Shown here in pieces: positions 43,000 to 51,123 of a stretch of DNA of 64,000 nt (the first letter of the stretch is position 1; each line of letters begins with the position of its first letter). The translations under genes and the position numbers were made by a program. The notes under the pieces are model-generated. The model ran no database searches. It was given only the letters and a program-made list of their open reading frames with translations, and had not been told where the DNA came from. The stretch is from the NCBI RefSeq assembly GCF_031082405.1, contig NZ_JAVHJU010000004.1, positions 462,092 to 526,091 on the forward strand. The letters run 5' to 3'. This DNA comes from Amycolatopsis sp. A133 (GTDB lineage: Bacteria; Actinomycetota; Actinomycetes; Mycobacteriales; Pseudonocardiaceae).

Positions 43000-43656
43000 G
43001 TGGATCTCTTCTCGCGCACGTGGGCGGCGTTGCGCGCCGCGGTGGCCTCCCTGCCCGGCACCGAGTTCGCGAAGCCGTCCGGCTGCCGGGGGTGGCTGGT
43101 CCGGGACCTGGTGTGCCACCTGGTGATCGACGCGCAGGACGTGCTGATCACGCTGGCCACCCCGGCTTCCTCGGCGTTGACGCACGATGCGATCACGTAC
43201 TGGGCGGTCGGATCCGAGCCGCCTTCGGGTGAGGATCCGCTGTCGGCGCTGATCGTCCGCCTGGCGGCGGCGTACGAGGACCCGGCGCTGCTGAAGTTCC
43301 ACCTCGACGACGTCGGTGCGGCGGCGGGCCGCGCGGCCGACCTGGCGGACCCGGGAATGCGGGTGTCGACGCAGGAGATGGTGCTGACGGCGGGCGACTA
43401 CCTGTCGGCGTACGTGCTGGAGTGGACGCTGCACCACCTGGACCTGGTCACCCACGTGCGGTCGGTTCCAGGGCCGCCCGCCGAGGGACTCGCGCGGACC
43501 CGGGTGATGGTGGAGGAGATCGCGGGGACGGCGTTCCCCTCGTCGTTCTCCGACGAGGACGTGCTGCTGGTGGCGACGGGCCGCCGTGCCCCGACCGGGG
43601 CGGAGACGGCCGAGCTGGGCGACCTCGCGGCGCGGCTGCCGTTCGTGCTCGGTTGA
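43000..43656 (+). CDS. Mycothiol-dependent maleylpyruvate isomerase-like (DinB fold) protein
   Basis: The 218-residue protein has the N-terminal DinB/MDMPI pattern: GCRGWLVRDLVCHLVIDAQD, with metal-binding His, and LEWTLHHLDLVTHV further on. Such proteins use mycothiol as co-substrate in isomerase or transferase reactions. No aromatic catabolic genes are nearby, so the reaction is unknown. The GTG at 43000 fits a leaderless transcript. Confidence 0.78.
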   Translation: MDLFSRTWAALRAAVASLPGTEFAKPSGCRGWLVRDLVCHLVIDAQDVLITLATPASSALTHDAITYWAVGSEPPSGEDPLSALIVRLAAAYEDPALLKFHLDDVGAAAGRAADLADPGMRVSTQEMVLTAGDYLSAYVLEWTLHHLDLVTHVRSVPGPPAEGLARTRVMVEEIAGTAFPSSFSDEDVLLVATGRRAPTGAETAELGDLAARLPFVLG

Positions 43657-43729
43657 GGCGGAAAACCACCACACGGAAATGCGCCCGCGGTAATTCTCCG
43701 ACGCGTTGTCCGGCTATCGGGAAATCGGC

Positions 43730-44716
43730 TCACACAATCGCGTGCAGATCGGCCAGCCGGGCGAGAGAATCCAGCCGCGCGGATTGGTCGTACGCGGCGG
43801 TGGTCACCAGAACTTCGTCGGCGCCCGCAGCGCCGGTCAATGCGCCGAGCCGATCTCCGACTTCGGCCGGCGTGCCCGAAATCTGGCCGTCCAGGGTCTC
43901 CGCCAGGCGCCGTCGCTCGCGGTCGGACATCGGGGCGGCGAGGATCTCGTCCGGCGGGTCCAGGGGCGGGAAGACGCCGTGGGAGCGCGAATACACCGTC
44001 GCCCAGGCCTCCGACACGAGCAGGCGGCGCGCGGCCGCGGCCGAGTCCGCCACCGCGATCGCCGTCGACACCACCACGTACGGCTCACGCGCCCACGCGC
44101 TCGGCCGGAAGCCGTCGCGGTAGCGCGTCACGGCTTCGGCCAGCGCGCGTTCGCCGCGCACCGGGGCGATCACCAGCGGCAGCCCGAGTTCCGCGGCGAG
44201 GTCCGCGCCGGACCCGGTGGCCAGCAGGAACGGCGGCACGCGCAGACCCTCGGCGGGGTAGGCGTGCACGCCGGGGTAAGCGTGTTCCCCGGTGAAGAAC
44301 CCGAGCAGTTCGCGGACCTGCGCACCGAAGTCGTCGGCGGCCTCTTTGCCGTGCCCCAGCGCGGATCGCACGCCGCCGGTGAAGCCGACCGACCGGCCGA
44401 GCCCCATGTCGATCCGGCCCGGGTGAAGCGCTTCCAGGACACCGAACTGCTCGGCGACGACCAGCGGGCGGTGGTTCGGCAGCATCACACCCCCGGTGCC
44501 GACGCGGATGCGGGAGGTCGCCCCGGCGACGGCCGCGGCCAGCACGGTCGGCGCGGACCCGGCGACGCCCGGCACGCCATGGTGCTCGGACACCCAGAAC
44601 CGGTGGTAGCCCAGCCGTTCGACGCCGGCGGCGAACGCGACGGTGTCCCGCAGCGCCTGCGCGGACCCGGCGCCCCGCCGCACCGGCGAGCGGTCGAGAA
44701 CGGAGAAGAGCGTCAC
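43730..44716 (-). CDS. LLM-class flavin-dependent oxidoreductase (MsnO8-like)
   Basis: The 328-residue TIM-barrel protein starts FSVLDRSPVRRG, followed by YHRFWVSEHHGVPGVAGSAP and RIRVGTGGVMLPNHRPLVVAEQFG, which matches FMN-dependent luciferase-like monooxygenases of the MsnO8 group. Substrate unknown. The start is the GTG at 44716, 37 bases from the stop of the small DUF6221-like gene encoded upstream on the same strand. Confidence 0.85.
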   Translation of the reverse strand: MTLFSVLDRSPVRRGAGSAQALRDTVAFAAGVERLGYHRFWVSEHHGVPGVAGSAPTVLAAAVAGATSRIRVGTGGVMLPNHRPLVVAEQFGVLEALHPGRIDMGLGRSVGFTGGVRSALGHGKEAADDFGAQVRELLGFFTGEHAYPGVHAYPAEGLRVPPFLLATGSGADLAAELGLPLVIAPVRGERALAEAVTRYRDGFRPSAWAREPYVVVSTAIAVADSAAAARRLLVSEAWATVYSRSHGVFPPLDPPDEILAAPMSDRERRRLAETLDGQISGTPAEVGDRLGALTGAAGADEVLVTTAAYDQSARLDSLARLADLHAIV

Positions 44717-44752
44717 GCGAAGTGCAACGCCGGGCGGGTGACGGGATTCCCG

Positions 44753-45145
44753 TCAGGGCCGCCAGCGCTCGCTGTACTCCGGGTGGTCGGCGTAGGGCAG
44801 GGCCAGCAGACGCAGCGTGAGGCACCAGTTGGAGCCGGCCTCGTCGGCGGGCACGTGGCAGGTCTCACACCAGTATTCGCTGCCGTAGAGCGGAAAACCG
44901 GGCACCTTCTCCGACACCGTGGTGCGGTGGGCGAGCAGGATCCGCCGGGTGGCCTCGATCTCGTTGATCATCTGGTTGACCACATCGAGCTCGAGATCGG
45001 TCAACCCGCGAATCCGCTGCTCCACGGCGACCTTCGTCTCACCGCGGTTCATCGTCTCGCCGGCCTTCGCCTTGTTGACGGCCTGCATGATCAACGCCTG
45101 CCGCGCGCCCACGCGCGCCGCGAGGAAAGCGATCAGGTCGTCCAC
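44753..45145 (-). CDS. DUF6221-like small protein
   Basis: The 130-residue protein begins DDLIAFLAARVG, the usual start of DUF6221 proteins, and has a C-terminal Cys pair in YWCETCHVP followed by LRLLALPYADHPEYSERWRP, also typical of that family. No function is known. The GTG at 45145 follows GGAGGGAGG. A 500-base noncoding stretch lies upstream. Confidence 0.8.
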   Translation of the reverse strand: MDDLIAFLAARVGARQALIMQAVNKAKAGETMNRGETKVAVEQRIRGLTDLELDVVNQMINEIEATRRILLAHRTTVSEKVPGFPLYGSEYWCETCHVPADEAGSNWCLTLRLLALPYADHPEYSERWRP

Positions 45146-45652
45146 GAAGGGCCTCCCTCCTCGAACCCGCCCCCCGATGGTCCCGGGGAGTCGTCGATCC
45201 GGGACCGCACGTTACGCCGTCGGAGACCAAGATCGTGACACGGAGATCGGCCGTGCAACATTTGTGACCCGAAAGGCGACAGCGGGCGTCGGCGCGATCA
45301 CTCCGCGTCCCGGTTCGTTCTTTCGGCGGAGCGTATTTCCCAAACCCGCCTACCGGTTCGGTGACGGCCGCCACTGCCGTGGCCGCGGTGACAACCCACC
45401 GGAGAAGCCGCGGCCGCCTGCCGCCGGACTCCGCCTCACCCGGTCCGCCCGCGCCGTATTCCCCGCCGGCCGTTCCGCCGCCCCAGCGCCGCAGACGGCC
45501 AGGGGTGGTGGTGTGCTCGCTCGGGCGGCGGCCGAGCCCGTGGCAAAGGACTGCTCGGGGGATCTGGCCGTCCGGTTCCAGCAGTGCTTCGGCTCGGCGG
45601 GGTGCAACGTGGTCGTCGGAAAGCAACCGTCAGCTGCCGCAGGCCGTGACCG
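45146..45652. other. Intergenic region without a supported gene
   Basis: 507 bases between the DUF6221-like gene and the LigD polymerase gene. The left half is relatively AT-rich and should hold the DUF6221 promoter. In the right half a plus-strand frame ending at 45713 encodes a short Cys-containing stretch (DCSGDLAVRFQQCFG) that looks protein-like, but it has no start and runs into the antisense of ligD, so it is at most a gene remnant. Confidence 0.4.
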
Positions 45653-46669
45653 TCATTCGGGCCGCGCTTTGCTCGGCTGCACCCGCTTCGGCTCCCCCGG
45701 CATCTTCGGGTAATCGGGCGGGTAAGGCAGATCCCCGAGACCGTGGTCACGCACGTCCCGCTCGTACCACTCCAGCGCGGTCTCCAGGCCGAACGGCGTC
45801 TCGTCCATTCCCGCATGCAAGTCCCCGTACCGCTCCAGGAACGCCGGGATCGTCAGCACGTCGAAGTCGTCCGCGTCCACCTCGCCCAGCAGGTCCCACG
45901 TCAACGGCGTCGACACCGTCGCCCGCGGCGTCCCGCGGACCGACCAGGCCGACGCCACCGTGCGGTCGCGGGCCGCCTGGTTGTAGTCCAGGAACACCCT
46001 TCCGCCGCGCTCCTCCTTCCACCACGAGACCGTCGCCTTGTCCGGGATGCGGCGGGACACCTCGCGGCCCAGCGCGATCACCGCGTGGCGGACCGCGACG
46101 AAGTCCCACTCCGGCCGGATCCGGACCAGCACGTGGACGCCGCGGCCGCCGGAGGTCTTCGGGTAGCCCGTCAGGCCCGCGTCGGCCAGGACCTCGCGGA
46201 CCACCTGGGCCACCTCGACCGCGTCGGCGAAGCCCGCCCTGTCCGGCGGGTCGACGTCGATGCGGAGCTCGTCCGGGTGGTCGGTGTCGGCGCGGCGGAC
46301 CGGCCACGGGTGGAAGTCGAACGTGCCCAGGTTGGCCGCCCACGCGAACACCGCCGGCTCGGTCGGGCACACCTCGTCGGCCTTGCGGCCCGAGGGGAAC
46401 GTGATTTCGGCGGTCGAAACCCACGACGGCGCACCCTTCGGCACGCGCTTGGCGTAGAACCACTCCCCCTCGACGCCGTCGACGTAGCGCTTCAGCGTCG
46501 TCGGCCGCTCGCCGATCGCGCGCAGCAGTGGCCCGCCGACCGCGATGTAGTGCTCGACGACCTGCCGCTTCGTGATGCCGCGCTGGGGGAAGTACACCTT
46601 GTCCGGGTTCGTGACGCGGACCGCGCGCCCGCCCACCTCGTACTCGACCGGGTCACCGTGCTTGGGCAT
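45653..46669 (-). CDS. ligD: Stand-alone LigD polymerase/primase domain
   Basis: The 338-residue protein is the AEP-type polymerase domain of LigD. It shows TNPDKVYFP at the N-terminus, ITKRQVVEHY, the metal-binding pair in RIDVDPPD, and KTSGGRGVHVLVRI. It fills gaps during non-homologous end joining, usually with Ku. No ligase or nuclease domain is fused and no ku gene is in the window. The ATG at 46669 has TAGCGT seven bases upstream. It is divergent from the DedA-like gene. Confidence 0.92.
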   Translation of the reverse strand: MPKHGDPVEYEVGGRAVRVTNPDKVYFPQRGITKRQVVEHYIAVGGPLLRAIGERPTTLKRYVDGVEGEWFYAKRVPKGAPSWVSTAEITFPSGRKADEVCPTEPAVFAWAANLGTFDFHPWPVRRADTDHPDELRIDVDPPDRAGFADAVEVAQVVREVLADAGLTGYPKTSGGRGVHVLVRIRPEWDFVAVRHAVIALGREVSRRIPDKATVSWWKEERGGRVFLDYNQAARDRTVASAWSVRGTPRATVSTPLTWDLLGEVDADDFDVLTIPAFLERYGDLHAGMDETPFGLETALEWYERDVRDHGLGDLPYPPDYPKMPGEPKRVQPSKARPE

Positions 46670-46676
46670 GCGGGCC

Positions 46677-46682
46677 ACGCTA
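46677..46682 (-). promoter_or_regulatory. Leaderless -10 element of the LigD polymerase gene
   Basis: TAGCGT on the minus strand, seven bases before the ATG at 46669. Confidence 0.45.
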
Positions 46683-46718
46683 GCGGTGATCGCGCACCGC
46701 GGCGCCCGCGAACGTGCC

Positions 46719-46773
46719 GGAGCTTTCACGTGAAAGCTCCGGCCCCAGGTGGGAGCTTTCACGTGAAAGCTCC
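46719..46773. repeat. Two perfect palindromes, GAGCTTTCACGTGAAAGCTC, in a divergent promoter region
   Basis: Perfect 22-base palindromes occupy 46719-46740 and 46752-46773, a 33-base period. Unlike the other repeat families, they lie between two divergent starts. The right copy covers the expected -35 position of the DedA-like gene, so an operator for both genes is as likely as a structural repeat. Confidence 0.7.
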
Positions 46774-46778
46774 GGCTG

Positions 46779-46784
46779 TAGGCT
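46779..46784 (+). promoter_or_regulatory. Leaderless -10 element of the DedA-like gene
   Basis: TAGGCT, seven bases before the GTG at 46792, directly after the second palindrome. Confidence 0.5.
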
Positions 46785-46791
46785 GGAGCGG

Positions 46792-47454
46792 GTGTCCGGC
46801 CGTACCAAACTGATCGTCGCGCTCGCCGTGCTCGCCGTCTTCGCGGCGGCCGCGGTGCTGCTGCCGATCCCCGGCCCGGCCGACCTGCGGGCCTGGGCCG
46901 CCGCCACCGGCCCCGCCACCCCGCTCGTGCTGCTCGTCGCGTACTCGCTGCTCACCGTGGCGCCCATCCCGCGGACGGTGTTCAACCTCGCCGCCGGCCT
47001 GCTCGTCGGCACCGCGGCCGGGATCGCGATCGGGCTGGTCGCCACCACCATCGCGGCCGGGCTCTCCTTCGGCCTGGCCCGCCTGCTCGGCCGGGACCTG
47101 GTCACCCGGCACCTGCACCGGTCGGCGGTGAAAACGGTCAACGACCGCCTTTCCGGCGGCGGTGTCCTCGCGATCACATCGCTGCGGCTGATCCCGGTGG
47201 TGCCGTTCGCGCCGTTCAGCTACCTCTGCGGCGTGTCGTCGGTCCGGCTCGCCCCGTACCTGGCCGGGACGCTGCTCGGGAGCGTGCCCGGCACCGTCGC
47301 CGTGGTCGTCCTCGGTGACGCGCTGACCGGCGACACGCCGCCCGCCCTGCTCGCCTGTTACGGCGCATTCGCGCTGGCCGGGACGATCGGGCTGGTCACG
47401 GTGTTCCGGAAACGGGCACCTGCCGAACCGGCGCCCGCCGGACCGGCTGGCTGA
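46792..47454 (+). CDS. TVP38/DedA-like (VTT domain) membrane protein
   Basis: The 220-residue protein has about six hydrophobic segments and the VTT-domain core: APIPRTVFNLAAGLLVG, GLSFGLARLLGRD, LRLIPVVPFAPFSYLCG and GSVPGT. Members are proposed lipid scramblases or transporters. The GTG at 46792 is leaderless by its -10 spacing. It is not in an operon with the kinase that follows. Confidence 0.85.
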   Translation: MSGRTKLIVALAVLAVFAAAAVLLPIPGPADLRAWAAATGPATPLVLLVAYSLLTVAPIPRTVFNLAAGLLVGTAAGIAIGLVATTIAAGLSFGLARLLGRDLVTRHLHRSAVKTVNDRLSGGGVLAITSLRLIPVVPFAPFSYLCGVSSVRLAPYLAGTLLGSVPGTVAVVVLGDALTGDTPPALLACYGAFALAGTIGLVTVFRKRAPAEPAPAGPAG

Positions 47455-47479
47455 CGCGAACTCCCGTGCCTCCGACCGC

Positions 47480-47485
47480 TACACT
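47480..47485 (+). promoter_or_regulatory. -10 element for the kinase transcript
   Basis: TACACT, seven bases before GTG 47493. It would start the kinase mRNA at or next to that GTG, about 66 bases before the proposed kinase start. Confidence 0.45.
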
Positions 47486-47492
47486 CGATCGG

Positions 47493-47516
47493 GTGCGCGA
47501 AGCGGGAACGCGCTGA
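47493..47516 (+). CDS. Possible 7-codon leaderless upstream ORF
   Basis: GTG CGC GAA GCG GGA ACG CGC TGA begins seven bases after the TACACT hexamer, exactly the leaderless spacing used by neighbouring genes. It ends 42 bases before the proposed kinase start. If translated it would be a leader peptide; nothing else supports it. Confidence 0.3.
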   Translation: MREAGTR

Positions 47517-47558
47517 GCAGGATCACCACCACCGGGAATTTCGTCAGGAGCAGTCGCC

Positions 47559-49247
47559 ATCGACACCGGTCAGCTGATCGCGGGGCACTACCGCCTCGTC
47601 GAGCACATTGGTAGCGGTGCCATGGGTGTCGTGTGGCGCGCGACCGACGTGCGCCTCGAACGCACCGTCGCGATCAAGCAGATCCTGCCGCAGCCCGGCG
47701 TCTCCGAGACCGAACGCGACAACATGCGCCAGCGCGCGATGCGCGAGGCGAAGAACGCGGCCCGGTTCCAGCACCCGAACGCGATCGTCGTGTTCGACAT
47801 CGCCGAGCACAACGGCGACCCGTGCCTGGTGATGGAGTACCTGAACGGGCCCAGCCTCTCCACGATCCTCTCCGAGGAGGGCACCCTCCCGCTCGGCCGG
47901 GTCGCCCGGATCGGCGAGCAGGTCGCGTCCGCGCTGGTGGCCGCCCACCGCGCCGGCATCGTGCACCGCGACGTCAAGCCGGGCAACATCCTCATCGACG
48001 AGACCGGCACCGCGAAGATCACCGACTTCGGCATCTCCCGCGCGGCCGGCGACATGACGCTGACGGCGACCGGCCTGATCGGCGGCACCCCCGCCTACCT
48101 CGCCCCCGAGCTGGCGCGCGGCGCCGACCCGGTGCCCAGCTCCGACGTCTTCGCCCTCGGCGCGACCCTCTACCAGGCGATCGAGGGCACCACGCCGTAC
48201 GGCAACACCACCAACCAGCTCGCGCTGCTCTACGCGGCGGCGAACGGCCAGATCAACCCGCCGGTGCAGGCCGGGGCGGCGACCGCGCTGCTGATGAGCC
48301 TGCTGCGCAGCGAGCCGGGCGAGCGGCCGAGCATGGCCGAGGCCCGCGAGCGGCTGGCCGCGCTGGCCCGGACCGAGCCCGGCGGCATGACGGCGTCACC
48401 GCCGCTGCTCTCCGGCGGCGCGGGCCGCAAGCCCGCCACGCCCGCCGACGACGGCGAGCGGCCGCCGTGGCAGCGGACCGGCAGCAAGGCGCCGTCGTCC
48501 CCGCCGGTCGGCACGCCCGTCCCGGCGAACAAGGCCCCGGCCGGCAAAGCACCGTCGAACCCGCCGCGCCCGACCGCGGCGTTCATGCCGATGCGGTCCC
48601 CGGCCGCCCCGCCGAACACCCCGCCCAGACCGATGCCCGCGGCCGCGCCGACGGCCAGGGCGCCCCAGTACTCGTCGAACACCCCGAAGCCGGACAGCAA
48701 GCGCAAGTACGCGCTGTTCGCCGGGGGCGGCGCCGCGGTCGTCGTGGTCGCGGTGATCGTGTTCGTGCTGCTGAACTCGGGCGGCGGCGGGGGCTCGACC
48801 AACAACCAGGCCGGCCAGTCGACGGGCAACCAGCCGACCGCCGGCCAGAACACGCCCAAGACCACCGGGTCGAGCAGCAGCTCGAACGTCTCCGCGAAGC
48901 TGGGCCAGACCCCGACCGAGAGCCGGGTCAGCAACTTCAGCTCGGCCGGCAAGATGGTCATCGACTACTTCGGCGACCCGGCCGCGCACTGGGACCAGCT
49001 CACCCCGGCCGCCCAGCAGGTCTACGGCAGCGAGCAGAACTACCAGCAGTACTGGGCGGACAACAAGAGCGCGATCGGCCAGGTCAACACCGCGCACGCC
49101 GACTCGGGCGGCAACGAGAGCGACGGCTCGCTCATCATGAACGTCAACGTCGGAGGCAGCCGCCGCGCATATCGCCTGGTCATCGTGGGCGGGCAGACGC
49201 TGATCGACGCCGACACGAAGCTCGGCGGCTCGGGTTCGAGCAACTGA
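47559..49247 (+). CDS. PknB-type Ser/Thr protein kinase with a non-standard start
   Basis: The kinase domain spans about residues 1-275 with GSGAMGVVW, the ATP Lys in VAIKQI, HRDVKPGN, TDFGISR and APE. A Pro-rich linker follows, then one membrane helix near 385-407 and an extracytoplasmic domain of about 150 residues beginning with a Ser/Thr/Gln-rich stretch. The open frame back to the TGA at 47514 has no ATG, GTG or TTG before the ATG at 47622, which lies inside the glycine-rich loop. An ATC at 47559 is eight bases after AGGAG and starts IDTGQLIAGHYRLV, where relatives have Met. Confidence 0.88.
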   Translation: MDTGQLIAGHYRLVEHIGSGAMGVVWRATDVRLERTVAIKQILPQPGVSETERDNMRQRAMREAKNAARFQHPNAIVVFDIAEHNGDPCLVMEYLNGPSLSTILSEEGTLPLGRVARIGEQVASALVAAHRAGIVHRDVKPGNILIDETGTAKITDFGISRAAGDMTLTATGLIGGTPAYLAPELARGADPVPSSDVFALGATLYQAIEGTTPYGNTTNQLALLYAAANGQINPPVQAGAATALLMSLLRSEPGERPSMAEARERLAALARTEPGGMTASPPLLSGGAGRKPATPADDGERPPWQRTGSKAPSSPPVGTPVPANKAPAGKAPSNPPRPTAAFMPMRSPAAPPNTPPRPMPAAAPTARAPQYSSNTPKPDSKRKYALFAGGGAAVVVVAVIVFVLLNSGGGGGSTNNQAGQSTGNQPTAGQNTPKTTGSSSSSNVSAKLGQTPTESRVSNFSSAGKMVIDYFGDPAAHWDQLTPAAQQVYGSEQNYQQYWADNKSAIGQVNTAHADSGGNESDGSLIMNVNVGGSRRAYRLVIVGGQTLIDADTKLGGSGSSN

Positions 49248-49288
49248 GACGTAACGCGCGTCCAGTGGGCTGAACGGTTCCGATGGCC

Positions 49289-49294
49289 TACCGT
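49289..49294 (+). promoter_or_regulatory. Leaderless -10 element of the small membrane protein gene
   Basis: TACCGT, six bases before the ATG at 49301. Confidence 0.4.
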
Positions 49295-49300
49295 GGGGGC

Positions 49301-49606
49301 ATGGCCGACGACGGAGCTTCGCTGCCGGGCCAGAATCCTCGCTTCCACGAGGACCTGGTCGGCCTGGACCCGTACGACCCGGAGGCGCGCGCGTTCGCCG
49401 AGCACCTCGACCGCATCGAGCGGTGTGGCCCCAACTTCACCATCGAAGCCGCTCTCGACGGCGTGGCCGACTTCGCCGATTCCAGCAACCGCCTCGGCGG
49501 GCTGCGCTACTGGGTGTCGGCGCTGATCGTGGTCCTCATCGTGCTCGGCGTGATCGTCGCCGCATGGGACATCGTGGTGCACGCCCTCGCGTGGCTCGCA
49601 GCGTAA
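49301..49606 (+). CDS. Small single-pass membrane protein of unknown function
   Basis: The 101-residue protein has a hydrophilic N-terminal part of about 70 residues (PGQNPRFHEDLVGLDPYDPEA) and a single C-terminal membrane helix near residues 72-98. I do not recognise a family. The orientation suggests a cytoplasmic domain anchored by its tail. The ATG at 49301 is supported by the TACCGT spacing. It is followed closely by msrB, whose -10 element overlaps its stop codon. Confidence 0.75.
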   Translation: MADDGASLPGQNPRFHEDLVGLDPYDPEARAFAEHLDRIERCGPNFTIEAALDGVADFADSSNRLGGLRYWVSALIVVLIVLGVIVAAWDIVVHALAWLAA

Positions 49607-49609
49607 CGT
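49604..49609 (+). promoter_or_regulatory. Leaderless -10 element of msrB
   Basis: TAACGT overlaps the stop codon of the preceding gene and lies seven bases before the GTG at 49617. Confidence 0.5.
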
Positions 49610-49616
49610 GGATCGG

Positions 49617-50048
49617 GTGAAAGGTATGAAACCCGTTGTCGGCGCGACCCCGCGCGTCGTGAAGTCCGAGCAGGAATGGCGGGAGCAGCTCAGCCCCGAC
49701 GAGTTCGCCGTGCTCCGCCAGGCGGGGACCGAACGGCCGTTCACCGGTGAGTACACCGACACCAAGACCACCGGTGTCTACGAGTGCCGCGCCTGCGGTG
49801 CCGAGCTGTTCCGCAGCGACACGAAGTTCGAGAGCCACTGCGGCTGGCCGTCGTTCTACGACCCGGCCGACTCCGACGCCGTGCTGCTGCGCGAAGACCG
49901 CACCATGGGCATGAAGCGGATCGAGGTGCTCTGCGGCTCCTGCCACAGCCACCTCGGGCACGTCTTCGAGGGCGAGGGCTACCCGACCCCGACCGACCAG
50001 CGCTACTGCATCAACTCGATCTCGCTGAAACTGGTACCCCCGTCGTAA
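49617..50048 (+). CDS. msrB: Peptide-methionine (R)-S-oxide reductase
   Basis: The 143-residue protein has the zinc CxxC pairs CRAC and CGSC, GWPSFYDP, HLGHVF and the catalytic Cys in RYCINSISL. It repairs methionine R-sulfoxide using thioredoxin. I chose the GTG at 49617 by its spacing from TAACGT; ATG 49626 would remove three residues. After the stop comes a short tandem repeat of CCGCCGTCGTAAAT. Confidence 0.95.
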   Translation: MKGMKPVVGATPRVVKSEQEWREQLSPDEFAVLRQAGTERPFTGEYTDTKTTGVYECRACGAELFRSDTKFESHCGWPSFYDPADSDAVLLREDRTMGMKRIEVLCGSCHSHLGHVFEGEGYPTPTDQRYCINSISLKLVPPS

Positions 50049-50151
50049 AAACCGCCGTCGTAAATCCGCCGTCCTAAATCCTTCTTAAGCGAGCAACCCC
50101 CCGCCCTTCCTCGAACGTAGTCTCCGCACACGGACGAGGGAGGGCGGACTC

Positions 50152-51057
50152 ATGACCGACACCTGGGGCATTCCCGGACCGGTGTTCGCGGGCCTGTACC
50201 TGGCGCTGCTGCTGCTCGTGGCGCTGGGCGCGGTGGTGCGCGCCGCGCTGCTCGCGCGGGGCCACGCCGGCGGGCCGCCGGAGCGGGCCGAGGAGCTCGC
50301 CCTGCTGCTCGGCGGCCGCACGCGGCTCGGTGAGCTGGTGGTCGCCCAGCTGCTCGAACGGCAGGTGGTCCGGCTGGACGGCACCGGGCGCCTGCACCGC
50401 GTCCGTGGCTCGGCGCCGGACGACCTGGGCCGGGCCGCGCTCGTGCGGATCGGCAAGACCGGCAGCTCCGTCGACCGGGTGCGCGCCGAGGTGCGCCACC
50501 ACCCGTCGGCGACGGCGCTCGAGGCCGGGCTGGTCGCCCGCGGCCTGCTCACCGACGTCCGGAAACTCCGCCTGACCTGGGTGCTGACCGCCGTCGCGTA
50601 CTGGGCGCTGTTCGTGCTCGGCGTGGTCCGGCTGATCGCCGGGTCCGCCACCGGGCACCCCGTCGGCTTCCTGCTGGGCCTGCTCGCGCTGAACACCGTC
50701 GCGGCCGTTTTCGGCACGGTCCGCGCCGCGAACAAGCGCGAGGTGAAAGCCACCGTGGCCGGCCGGGCAGCCGCCGAAGAGGCGCGCCGCGCCGGGACGC
50801 TCGTCGCGGGCCCGGCCGGGGCGGTCGCGGCGGACGGCTTCGGCGGCCACCCCGACAAGGACGTCCGGCTGGCCGTCAGCCGCGCCACGCAGCAGTCGAC
50901 GGCCCGCCCCCGCCGGTCCCGCTGGGCGAACGCCGGGGGCGGCGCGGCCGTCGGCTACTACGGCGGCAGCTCCTGCAGTGGCGGTGGCGGGGGCAGCTCG
51001 TGCGGCGGTGGGGGCGGCGGCTGCGGAGGCGGTGGCGGCGGGGGCTGCGGCGGTTGA
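50152..51057 (+). CDS. TIGR04222-type membrane protein with Cys/Gly-rich tail, first copy
   Basis: The 301-residue protein has one N-terminal membrane helix (about 11-35), a cytoplasmic helical region, and a membrane pair at about 141-190. The last 35 or so residues are Gly, Ser and Cys only, with four Cys in SSC and GGC settings. The start WGIPGPVFAGLY is almost identical to that of the next gene ([12 protein letters not shown]). I place it in the TIGR04222 group, whose members share such tails. The ATG follows GGGAGGGCGG. It starts a four-gene operon with an MNIO enzyme, so the tail may be a modification substrate. Confidence 0.85.
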   Translation: MTDTWGIPGPVFAGLYLALLLLVALGAVVRAALLARGHAGGPPERAEELALLLGGRTRLGELVVAQLLERQVVRLDGTGRLHRVRGSAPDDLGRAALVRIGKTGSSVDRVRAEVRHHPSATALEAGLVARGLLTDVRKLRLTWVLTAVAYWALFVLGVVRLIAGSATGHPVGFLLGLLALNTVAAVFGTVRAANKREVKATVAGRAAAEEARRAGTLVAGPAGAVAADGFGGHPDKDVRLAVSRATQQSTARPRRSRWANAGGGAAVGYYGGSSCSGGGGGSSCGGGGGGCGGGGGGGCGG

Positions 51058-51123
51058 AACGCCGACGCGAGCGCTTGCGTCTCACAGCTACGGTGACCGC
51101 GACACTTCGAGGGGAGACGGGCG

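Noticed and set aside
39676..43674. A single open frame of more than 1,300 codons on the minus strand
   Set aside because: Only its last 542 codons are a protein (P5C dehydrogenase). The rest is antisense to the PucR-type regulator and the DinB-like gene, and shows the Arg/Gly/His-rich composition of shadow frames in high-GC DNA.
45361..45713. A possible small plus-strand gene ending at 45713
   Set aside because: There is no ribosome site, no coherent start, and its 3' part is antisense to the clear ligD coding sequence. The Cys-containing stretch may be a remnant but cannot be supported.
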